This document shows positions 41,365-48,913 of a DNA stretch of 64,000 nucleotides, piece after piece. Positions within the stretch are counted from its first letter, which is position 1. Each line of letters opens with the position of its first letter. A program made the position numbers and the translations under genes. Source of the DNA: Dictyobacter aurantiacus (GTDB taxonomy: Bacteria; Chloroflexota; Ktedonobacteria; Ktedonobacterales; Ktedonobacteraceae); the NCBI RefSeq assembly GCF_003967515.1, contig NZ_BIFQ01000002.1:2480001-2544000 (forward strand). Reading direction: 5' to 3'. The notes beneath the pieces are model-generated. The model did no database searches and had not been told where the DNA came from. It saw only the letters and a list, made by a program, of their open reading frames with translations.

Positions 41365-42288
41365 TTAGCTAACCAGTTCGTAGTTCACAAAACGCTGTGA
41401 AACGCTAAAGAGCACGCCAGCCAGGGCCAGGCCGATGATGAAGAGCACCAGCGAGAGGGCACAGGCGTAACCTAACTGGGCGTAGGCGAAGGCATTGCGG
41501 TAGAGATAGAGCATGTAGAACAGGGTACCGTTATTAGGACCACCATTGGTCATAATGTAGGCCTGCTGGAAAATCTGCAGTCCACCGCTGAGGGCAGTGA
41601 TCAGATTGAACAGGATAATCGGTGACAGCAGAGGAATCGTGATCGAGAAAAAGCGGCGAAAGGTACTGGCGCCATCGATGCGTGCCGCATCATAGAGCGT
41701 ATCAGGTATACCGCGCATGCCAGCCAGGAAGATCAGGGCCGCATTGCCCGCCCCTAACTGCGCGATCGCGATAATCACATTCTTCGCGCCCGTCGGATCA
41801 CCCAGGAAGTCCTGGGTGGGCGCCCCGAACAGGGAGAAGATATAGTTGACGATACCGTACTGTGGATTGACCAGCACAATAAAGATGAAGGCCATCGCGA
41901 AGGCCGGCAGGATCGAAGGCAGGTAGAGGATAGCGCGATAGATGCCCACCTCGCGCACTTCGCGGTTCATAGCTACCGCCAGCAGGAGAGCCACTACGAT
42001 GCCCACAGGGATGGCCCACAGGACATAGTAAAGCGTATTTTCCAGCGAAAGCCAGAAGAGGCTGTCGGTGAACATGCGCGTGTAATTTTGCAGTCCCAGC
42101 CAGACAGGAGTTTTGAAGCCCGAGTAACGCGTGAAGCTGAACGCGATAGAATAGATCATTGGATAGAGGGTGAAGATGATCACACCGAGAATCCAGGGAC
42201 TGATAAAGAGCAGACCCTTCGTGAGGTTGAGGCGATCGCGCCGACTGAGTCTCGGCGTGGATTTTGGAGAAGACTTTACTGCTAACAC
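41365..42288 (-). CDS. Carbohydrate ABC transporter permease (MalF/UgpA-like)
   Basis: About 307 residues from a GTG at 42288. That start is picked because AAGGAG lies 8 bp upstream; an ATG at 42351 would add 21 residues and has no site. Six spans, with the opening GLLFISPWILGVIIFTLYPMIYSIAFSFTRY (in part ISPWILGVIIFTLYPM) and EAA loop IPDTLYDAARIDGASTFRRFFSITIPLLSP (in part YDAARIDGASTFRRFF). It works with the MalG-like partner 48 bp downstream. It belongs to the CUT1 family. Confidence 0.91.
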   Translation of the reverse strand: MLAVKSSPKSTPRLSRRDRLNLTKGLLFISPWILGVIIFTLYPMIYSIAFSFTRYSGFKTPVWLGLQNYTRMFTDSLFWLSLENTLYYVLWAIPVGIVVALLLAVAMNREVREVGIYRAILYLPSILPAFAMAFIFIVLVNPQYGIVNYIFSLFGAPTQDFLGDPTGAKNVIIAIAQLGAGNAALIFLAGMRGIPDTLYDAARIDGASTFRRFFSITIPLLSPIILFNLITALSGGLQIFQQAYIMTNGGPNNGTLFYMLYLYRNAFAYAQLGYACALSLVLFIIGLALAGVLFSVSQRFVNYELVS

Positions 42289-42411
42289 AACACTGTCTCC
42301 TTGTGTATATAGGGGCGTAGGAAGTATACACCTCCAGCAGTACAACACCATCGTTTATAAGCCAGGCAAGCAAAGCGGTGATACGTGGGTTTACAACGTT
42401 CGTCCGTCAGT

Positions 42412-43773
42412 TTATTTGTACGGGTTACTCCAACCTTCAAGCTTAAAGGGACAATACTGCTGCATCTGTGGCTGGACGCGATTATAGTACTCCTGCAACG
42501 CTTCTTTGGGAGTCGCAGTATTGAAATCTACTTTATCCTGAGCTGAACTCAACTCATCGCTGATCTGGCCACCAACCGGCAGCGGCGGGCGACTGACCGA
42601 GTACTGCAGGAGGTTGGCGAAGAACGTATGGCCAGGATCGAAGAGCTGTTTCTCATCCAGCAGGGACTTCCAGGTTGGCAGATGGCTGGTCTCTTTCGTA
42701 TAGATACGCTGTCCATCTGGACCGGCCATAAAGCGTAGGAAGCGATAGCCGCCATCCGCATTATGCGCGCCTGTCGGAATGGCCAGTGCAAAGCCGCCTG
42801 ACCATGTAAATGGAGTCGTGCGATCATCGGGAATGGGCATATACGTCACGCCATAGTCCAACTTGGGCACATATTGTTTAATGCTGGCCAGATTCCAGTC
42901 ACCATCGATGGCGAATGCCAGGTGGTTGGTGAAGAAAGGATTCTGCGAAGGAAGGGCGTTGGCGGGTTGATACGTTGCCAGGAAGGTGCTGACCTTCTGA
43001 TAATTCAATGCCTGTGACCAGTCATGATACATGTTGAATGTCTTCAACATCGCCGGCTCCAGTGGGGTCAACTGGCAGGTATTGTTGTTGAAGAACTGGG
43101 CTCCAAAGTCAAGCGCCCACGTGGTATGGAAGGCCTGACCATACCAGGGAATAAAGCCGATGCGATCATAGTTGCCATGGGAATCCATATGATTTACCTT
43201 GAAGGCAAGCTCCTTCAATTTACTCATCTTGATCGGCCCATTCTTTGGATCAAGGATGGAGGGATCGATGCCCGCCTGACGCAGCACTGTTTTGTTATAG
43301 TATAGCGCGCGCGCGTCGGTATCCATGGGAAGGGCGTATGGATGGCCCTGAAACAGGGCTTCAGACCAGGCAAATGGAAGATATTGCTTGGAAAGATCCT
43401 GGTTTTCTTTGCTCGTATAGGGGTAGAGATCCGATAACAGGCCAAGGGCTGCCTGCTGTCCGACCGTAAAACGGTCGATCAAATATGCATCAGGGCCGAC
43501 CCCCCCACGAACGGACGTGATTAGCGCGGTTGAATCGCCTGTGCCTGTAGTTGGTTCAGGTACGACATTTACATGCAGGTCCGGATTCGCCTTATTGAAG
43601 GCGTCCGCAATATCACGCTGGGCTTTGATACCGATATCGTCTGTGATACTGGTCCAAAAGACAACCTCTTTAGGTCCACCTGCACTGTTGCCGCAAGCTC
43701 CAAGCACTATCGAAAGAAGAAATAGCGAGATGAGAAGAATACGTGGTTTCCTTAACCAATGCCGTATACGCAT
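42412..43773 (-). CDS. Sugar ABC transporter substrate-binding lipoprotein (CUT1)
   Basis: About 453 residues from ATG 43773, 8 bp after AAGGAG. A lipoprotein signal ends in VLGAC (Cys about 26). The mature protein is an SBP_bac_1/8 type: EVVFWTSITDDIG, AFNKANPDLHVNVVPEPTTG (in part NKANPDLHVNVV), GVGPDAYLIDRF, LPMDTDARALYYNK and AIDGDWNLASI. It delivers an oligosaccharide to the two permeases. The GH27 gene upstream suggests an alpha-galactoside such as melibiose or raffinose, or a galactomannan fragment. Confidence 0.9.
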   Translation of the reverse strand: MRIRHWLRKPRILLISLFLLSIVLGACGNSAGGPKEVVFWTSITDDIGIKAQRDIADAFNKANPDLHVNVVPEPTTGTGDSTALITSVRGGVGPDAYLIDRFTVGQQAALGLLSDLYPYTSKENQDLSKQYLPFAWSEALFQGHPYALPMDTDARALYYNKTVLRQAGIDPSILDPKNGPIKMSKLKELAFKVNHMDSHGNYDRIGFIPWYGQAFHTTWALDFGAQFFNNNTCQLTPLEPAMLKTFNMYHDWSQALNYQKVSTFLATYQPANALPSQNPFFTNHLAFAIDGDWNLASIKQYVPKLDYGVTYMPIPDDRTTPFTWSGGFALAIPTGAHNADGGYRFLRFMAGPDGQRIYTKETSHLPTWKSLLDEKQLFDPGHTFFANLLQYSVSRPPLPVGGQISDELSSAQDKVDFNTATPKEALQEYYNRVQPQMQQYCPFKLEGWSNPYK

Positions 43774-44096
43774 ATAAGGCTCCTTACATTGAGCTCTGAA
43801 CGGCATAGACCTCTACAAGTCTATACCACTCATCGCAGCGCGCAAACAACGTTGTTTTGCAATGTAGCTGTACAATAAACGATCATTATTGTACTGAGCA
43901 CGAACAGACCCACTGGATCGACGCTTGCTTATAGAAAAGTATAACATAATGTGAGCCTAATATGCACCACTTTGCTGTGTATAAAATGACTTTTTTTATT
44001 AAAGAAATAGTGTGAGATTAACGAATAGGAATGAATTGCAGAGATTAAAAAGGCATTTTGTTACAAGGAAGAACTTATGTTCATGATAGCGGTATT

Positions 44097-44139
44097 AGAT
44101 ATTATGACATCATTGTCAGATATTATGACATCGTTGTCA
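44097..44139 (-). promoter_or_regulatory. Tandem 21-bp operator repeats
   Basis: Two head-to-tail 21-bp repeats (44097-44117 and 44118-44138, one mismatch) each carry a TGACA-N4-TGTCA palindrome at 44105-44118 and 44126-44139. Spacing of exactly two helical turns would place two dimers on one DNA face. They lie 324 bp upstream of the importer's binding-protein start. The factor is unknown; the ROK operator at 47805 is different. Confidence 0.6.
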
Positions 44140-44484
44140 GGGACAAAAATTCTCGTCGAACTGTGGTGCTCGTACCATATCAGGTACACTGATACTACTT
44201 GTATCTCGTGGATAGCGCCCGTTTTCATAATATTAGTGTAATCTCTATATTAGATAATGAATAGAATAGCGGCGCGTGTTGTGGTTATATATAATGATAG
44301 CAACTATACAGCAAATATATAAAATAAGGAGAATAGGATTTCCACTGCTTATATTTCAAAATTAAAGCTGCTGGGGATGAAAGAGATCATACCCCAACAG
44401 CTTTAGCTGTGCCCCACCCTGTTATCCCTCCCCACGCTGCCGGCATGGGATGAAGCACAGAGGCAGGAGCAATTCGACCAGCAT

Positions 44485-44508
44485 GGCGCAAAGGCCGACC
44501 TTTGCGCC
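44485..44508 (-). terminator. Hairpin downstream of the GH27 gene
   Basis: GGCGCAAAGG (44485-44494) pairs with CCTTTGCGCC (44499-44508) around CCGA, with further weaker pairing outside (GAGGCAGG and its complement). It lies 50 bp past the GH27 stop on the minus strand. A second stem follows near 44365-44405. Confidence 0.55.
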
Positions 44509-44558
44509 TGCCTCCACTCTCTTTTCTAGACGAAGGGAATGGAGTCTACTAATGATGA

Positions 44559-46403
44559 TCAGACGGTAATGCGATCGAGGTCGGGTGCATAGCCCTTGTC
44601 GTTATAGAATTTGATGGTATTGGTGCCAGCTTTCAGTTGGACCGAGACCTGCATAGCCTGGACCTGGTTCCAGTTATTATTACTGAGTCCATGGCAGTCG
44701 AGTAGCACGCCCGATCCTCCATTGACACTGATATATATGGAACGCTGGCTATCACCGTCCGTGTAGTACATGGTCATGGTATAGATGCCAGCCTTCTTTT
44801 TGGTAATGGTATTGAACTGGACGCTGCCGCTACCTCCTAAATTGCCCACTTTCTCACTGCCTGAGCAGGTAGAGCAGACAACGATCTGAGCACTACCGCC
44901 CAGTGTATTGTTGGTGGGGGACTCGGCCTCGTAAGATACAGCCTTGTCACCCTGGAAGGGTGGAACCGGGTGGGAGTGATGGGGGACTGGTTTGACCGTC
45001 AGCAGTCGAGAGCCGTGTGCGGGCAAGGTGGCGCTATAGCTATCGGTGGCCTGTCCCAGGTCGCTATGCTGCCAGACGTCGCGCACTGTAGCGGTACCCG
45101 CGAAGCCCAGGTCTTGCCAGTTGGCCGTGGCTGTAGCGCTGGTGTTGTCCAGGTTGAAGAGCGCGACGGTATAGGAGCCATCGCTGTTTTCGGCGTACCA
45201 GACCTGCTGGTTGCTGGACTGCGCCACTGGTCGAGCTGGGTGACCGGCCTGATCGATGGCGATGACCTCATCATTGGTGAGGAGAGACAACCCATAGTCG
45301 TCGAGCTTCGTCAGATCGTCTCCGGTATAGAGGGGGGCCGCCTCGATGGCCCATAGCGTCATAGTAGTCTGGCGCTCATCATTGTTCAGGCCATCCATGC
45401 TGCCGCTACCTACATCCAGTGAATCCAGGTTGTTCCAGCCGCCTGGACCCGCATCGTTGATCCAGGGGACTACATCGGTGAAGCGCTGCTTGACGGAGTT
45501 GTTCCAGGTTACCAGGGTATTACAGTAGCATTCCACATCGGTATCGACGCGCCAGCCATTACTATAGGTCTTCCAATAGTCGGCATAGTTATGATCCAGT
45601 GCCCAGGAGATAACGAACTGCATCGGACGCCCGGTCTGGATTAGAGCCTGCGACCACGCTTTTACGTCGGGTCGATTGTCGGAAGTGGTCGGATTATTGA
45701 TGAAGGAGCCAGGAGTAACGCCATCTAGCTTCATGAAGTCAATGCCCCAGCTGGCGAACTCGTTGGCGATAGAATTGATGTAGGCCTGCGCGCATGGATT
45801 TGAGTAATCGATGGCATAGGCGCCCAGCCAGCCATTGGTCTTTTGTAACGGTTTCACCGCGATATCCTGTGCATGACAGCTGGTGCCATAGATGGGATAG
45901 TTGTTATCATAGACCGCAAAATCCATGCCTGCACCATAGTAGATGCCTACCTTCAGTCCCAGTTGATGGATGTGGCTGGCGACGCTGGCCATCCCATCCG
46001 GGAAGCGATCGGGAAATGGGATTGGACGCCCATAAGCATCAAAGGTTGGCTTCCAGTTGTAGTCCATCCACCAGCCGGCGTCGATATTGACGTAGTTGTA
46101 CCCATGGGATTGCAGCTTCGCATGCAAGGCGTCTGCCTGTGTTTCGATGTTGGCGGCGGTGAGCCAGTTTGTATTATAGCCAGGATACTTGGTGGACTCC
46201 AGGCTCCAACTGCTCCATCCCATATATGGGGTCTGGGCCAGCCCATTCATCGCTGATGGCGTCGCGTTGCCTTTCGCCTCGGCTGCAGAGGTAGTGCTAA
46301 GGCAGGCACCCAGGCTCAGGAGAATTAGCATAAGAAGGAAAAATATACGAGCAGAATACATAGTGGTAGCACGAGTAAACTTCCAGTGTTGAAACAATTC
46401 CAT
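44559..46403 (-). CDS. GH27 alpha-galactosidase-like lipoprotein with C-terminal CBM
   Basis: A 614-residue exported glycosidase. The signal ends in the lipobox SLGAC (Cys34). The GH27 barrel (about 55-400) has TPYMGWSSWSLES, NYVNIDAGWW, the nucleophile Asp227 in FMKLDGV and the acid/base Asp289 in WRVDTDV. A C-terminal all-beta GH27 domain (about 400-475) follows, then a short PHHSHPVPP linker and a CBM35/CBM6-like module (VSYEAESPTNNTLGG ... GGSGSVQFNTI ... LDRITV). It should act on alpha-galactosides at the cell surface, feeding the ABC importer below. Start 46403 follows AAGGAGG. Specificity for alpha-galactose versus beta-arabinose is not decidable. Confidence 0.9.
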   Translation of the reverse strand: MELFQHWKFTRATTMYSARIFFLLMLILLSLGACLSTTSAAEAKGNATPSAMNGLAQTPYMGWSSWSLESTKYPGYNTNWLTAANIETQADALHAKLQSHGYNYVNIDAGWWMDYNWKPTFDAYGRPIPFPDRFPDGMASVASHIHQLGLKVGIYYGAGMDFAVYDNNYPIYGTSCHAQDIAVKPLQKTNGWLGAYAIDYSNPCAQAYINSIANEFASWGIDFMKLDGVTPGSFINNPTTSDNRPDVKAWSQALIQTGRPMQFVISWALDHNYADYWKTYSNGWRVDTDVECYCNTLVTWNNSVKQRFTDVVPWINDAGPGGWNNLDSLDVGSGSMDGLNNDERQTTMTLWAIEAAPLYTGDDLTKLDDYGLSLLTNDEVIAIDQAGHPARPVAQSSNQQVWYAENSDGSYTVALFNLDNTSATATANWQDLGFAGTATVRDVWQHSDLGQATDSYSATLPAHGSRLLTVKPVPHHSHPVPPFQGDKAVSYEAESPTNNTLGGSAQIVVCSTCSGSEKVGNLGGSGSVQFNTITKKKAGIYTMTMYYTDGDSQRSIYISVNGGSGVLLDCHGLSNNNWNQVQAMQVSVQLKAGTNTIKFYNDKGYAPDLDRITV

Positions 46404-46577
46404 GACCTCCTTGTATGGCGTCTCTTTAAAGATAAGCTATCGCGTCCGCTGGCAATGTTACAGATTTATAACCTGCCAGCTGTAATTCCTCCTTCCCTGG
46501 CGATCAATACACTGTTACTGATGAGCTGTTGCCATGTTGTACTTACTACTCAGCTAAAGGTTTAAAGTCCGGATCGT

Positions 46578-47789
46578 TCAGGCACCCGTCTGAGCTGGTG
46601 ATAGAAAGAAGTGCCGTAACACCAGCGTGCCTGCTCCCTGCGCCCAGCGCGTGCTGGTGACTGGTGTGATGATCAGTGGTAGATCATCGTCCAGGCGAGA
46701 GAAGATGTACCTGTGCATAGTCTCGCGCATCGAGGAAAAAAGCACATCTTCTGGATGAACATGGGCGCCGGTCAGGATAACGCACTCTGGATTGAAGATA
46801 TTGACCATTGAGGCCAGGGCGGTCCCCAGGTACTGCCCTGTCTGTGCCAGTAAGGAGCGCAGATGCTCGTTCCCCTCGCGGGCGGCGGTCCGAATCTCAT
46901 CGAGGGAGAGATCGGCGGCTAACCGCGCGTCGTCTGGATACTTATGCCGCAGTTCATGATAGCTGGCGAGGATGCCGTGGTCAGCCACATAGGCCTCCAG
47001 GCAGCCCTGGTTGCCGCATTCACAGCGCCGGCCATCTGGCACACAGGGGATATGGCCAAATTCGCCGCCCCAGCCACGCGAGCCTCGATAGAGATCATCA
47101 TTAAGGATCATGGCCATACCTACACCACGACCCAACGTGATGACCAGAAAGTCGCGATACGGCCTGCCATGACCATAGAGCTTTTCATAGCTCCCCAGGC
47201 AGTTAACGACGTTATCGAGATAGACCGGCATCCGCAGAGCCTGAGAAAGTGGATCAGTGATGGACAGATCGTGCCAGTTGTGAATCCAGTTGTCCACGCT
47301 GCTGCCGGTCTGGGAATTGACATTGCCCGGAAAGCCGCAGCCAAGTCCCAGGATCTTCTCGCGTGGCACCTGGCAATTCTGCAGGAATGTTTCCACTTTT
47401 TCCGTGATGACCTGCACCACATTGACTGTGGAATCATGCAGTTGTACCTGCCAGCAAGAGTCCTGAACAATCTCTCCTAATAGATTGAGTAGCACAATCA
47501 CTATCTCATCATTCTCGACCAGGCTCAGTCCGAGCACATAGGCTCCGTTGGGGTGGACGCGCAATAATCCCGCTTTGCGCCCCAGGTTTGAATTAGCGAC
47601 TCCCTGCTCCATAATCAGCTCTTGCTTCAGCAGATCGGTGGCGATGCTTACTACCGTGCCGGTGCTCAGACCCGAGAGCTGCACCAGCTGCGTGCGCGAT
47701 ACCGGGGCGTGGGTACGAATCAGGTTGAGCAGCGTGCTCTGATTCATACTGCGCATAAGATTGCGATCAACGGAGACTACTTTGCCCAA
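46578..47789 (-). CDS. ROK-family repressor (NagC/XylR-like)
   Basis: A 403-residue regulator starting at a TTG (47789) placed 7 bp after GGAGG; an in-frame ATG at 47756 is an alternative. The N-terminal winged helix (about 12-75) reads NQSTLLNLIRTHAPVSRTQLVQLSGLSTGTV (in part RTQLVQLSGLSTGTV). The ROK sugar-kinase-like domain has GLGCGFPG, VNCLGSYEKLYGHG, the zinc motif CECGNQGCLEAY and a preceding GEFGHI. It probably represses the sugar genes downstream. A strong palindrome lies directly upstream of its start. Confidence 0.9.
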   Translation of the reverse strand: MGKVVSVDRNLMRSMNQSTLLNLIRTHAPVSRTQLVQLSGLSTGTVVSIATDLLKQELIMEQGVANSNLGRKAGLLRVHPNGAYVLGLSLVENDEIVIVLLNLLGEIVQDSCWQVQLHDSTVNVVQVITEKVETFLQNCQVPREKILGLGCGFPGNVNSQTGSSVDNWIHNWHDLSITDPLSQALRMPVYLDNVVNCLGSYEKLYGHGRPYRDFLVITLGRGVGMAMILNDDLYRGSRGWGGEFGHIPCVPDGRRCECGNQGCLEAYVADHGILASYHELRHKYPDDARLAADLSLDEIRTAAREGNEHLRSLLAQTGQYLGTALASMVNIFNPECVILTGAHVHPEDVLFSSMRETMHRYIFSRLDDDLPLIITPVTSTRWAQGAGTLVLRHFFLSPAQTGA

Positions 47790-47804
47790 GTGAATCCTCC
47801 AGGG

Positions 47805-47849
47805 GTTAGTATAATTAATTCAGATAGTGATTGAATTAATTATACTAAC
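47805..47849 (-). promoter_or_regulatory. ROK operator, 18-bp perfect arms
   Basis: GTTAGTATAATTAATTCA (47805-47822) and its exact complement (47832-47849) flank a 9-bp spacer. It sits 16 bp before the ROK start and spans the likely promoter (TATAAT-like parts in both arms). The layout suggests autoregulation. No second copy was seen beside the GH27 or importer promoters. Confidence 0.7.
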
Positions 47850-47872
47850 AAATTTTATAGAAGTCAATTTTC

Positions 47873-48676
47873 TCAAATGAATGCTTCTGGTAATTGTTGC
47901 ACTCCAACAGGAGTGCCCCATAATAGAGAGATAACCTGCTGTGCAAGTTGCGTATCGCCACTCGTCCAGAATTGCACGTCCCCAGGTGTTGGATCTTCGT
48001 TCAACAGTTCGCGAGCTTCGAGGACGCGATGTAGCTGGCGTGCGACCGCTTCGCCTGTATCGATTAGCACAACCTCTGGCCCGGCCACCTCTGCGATAAG
48101 TGGACGGAGATGGGGATAGTGCGTGGAGCCGAGAACGATGGTATCAGCTCCAGCTGCTAGCAGCGGTGTGACATAGCGTTCGATCAGCGCACGCGTGGCC
48201 GAACCTGTGAGCTCGCCCATCTCAATCTGTTCGACGAGTCCCGGAGCGGGTTGTATGATCACTTTGACATCCTGTCTAAAGCGTTCAAGCAGTGTAGTAA
48301 AGCGTGTGCTTTGAGAGGTAGCAACCGTGACGAGTGCCCCGACCACACCTGTTCTGGTGGAGGCGACCGCCAGCTTCAAGGCTGGCTCTACCGCGACAAT
48401 TGGCACAGGAAAGGTTGAGCGAAGGAAATCTACCGAAGCCGCCGTCGTGGTATTGGAAGCGATTACCAATGCCTTTACGCCCTGCTCAAGCAAGAAATGT
48501 GTAAGTGTCAGCGCGCGTTGCTGGATATACTCCAGCGATTTGTCGCCGTAGGGTGCATGACTGGAGTCAGCTACGTAGAGCAAACGCTCCTGGGGGAGGG
48601 CTTGGCGAAGGGCTTGCAGTACGGTTAACCCCCCCATTCCTGAATCGAAAACGCCGATTGGCGCGGAAGTGTCCAT
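47873..48676 (-). CDS. MurI-family glutamate racemase homologue with Ser-Ser active site
   Basis: A 267-residue protein colinear with glutamate racemase (IGVFDSGMGGLTVLQAL, YVADSSHAPYG, GVVGALVTVATSQSTRF in part VTVATS, LGSTHYPHL, IDTGEAVARQ). MurI makes D-Glu for peptidoglycan using two cysteines as acid/base pair. Here both are serine: Ser74 (VIASNTTTAAS versus VIACNT) and Ser184 (VLGSTHYP versus GCTHYP). Both codons are TCC. Asp11, Ser12 and His186 remain. It is therefore probably inactive as a standard racemase, weakly active, or altered in role. It follows the ROK gene region and the ABC exporter. A second, normal murI elsewhere is expected. Confidence 0.88.
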   Translation of the reverse strand: MDTSAPIGVFDSGMGGLTVLQALRQALPQERLLYVADSSHAPYGDKSLEYIQQRALTLTHFLLEQGVKALVIASNTTTAASVDFLRSTFPVPIVAVEPALKLAVASTRTGVVGALVTVATSQSTRFTTLLERFRQDVKVIIQPAPGLVEQIEMGELTGSATRALIERYVTPLLAAGADTIVLGSTHYPHLRPLIAEVAGPEVVLIDTGEAVARQLHRVLEARELLNEDPTPGDVQFWTSGDTQLAQQVISLLWGTPVGVQQLPEAFI

Positions 48677-48750
48677 AAATTACTTATCCTCTACATACAA
48701 AGGTTGTGGTTGATCTATGTTTTATCATACCACGAAGGTCACGAAACGTA

Positions 48751-48811
48751 TCCCCGCCGCAGGCGGGGAGGGTGCAAGAGGGGCTGACCGCCCCTCTTGC
48801 ACCCTCCCCGC
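48751..48811. terminator. Nested GC-rich hairpins between ABC exporter and murI-like gene
   Basis: A 22-bp perfect arm pair (48763-48784 and 48790-48811, loop TGACC) overlaps a second stem, TCCCCGCC-GCA-GGCGGGGA (48751-48769). The two are mutually exclusive. The long stem contains GAGGGGC and GCCCCTC as in the double-hairpin repeats at 6480 and 11641. Transcription from the ABC exporter (minus strand) would meet it 100 bp past the stop. Confidence 0.65.
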
Positions 48812-48913
48812 TGTATGCCGACGTTATTTATTAAAGATCATGTTGAGAAGGTAAGCAAGGGCTCCAGGTGAGGACAAAGTTAAAGTTCTAGCTGGAGCCC
48901 TGTACATTACAAT

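Larger units (their letters stand above)
43774..44558. other. Gene-free control region of the sugar importer
   Basis: About 785 bp with no gene, AT-rich from 43810 to 44380. It contains tandem 21-bp repeats (44097-44138), listed separately. At 44360-44510 it holds the 3' hairpins of the GH27 gene, including AAAGCTG...CAGCTTT near 44365-44405. It must include the promoter of the importer operon on the minus strand. Confidence 0.5.
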
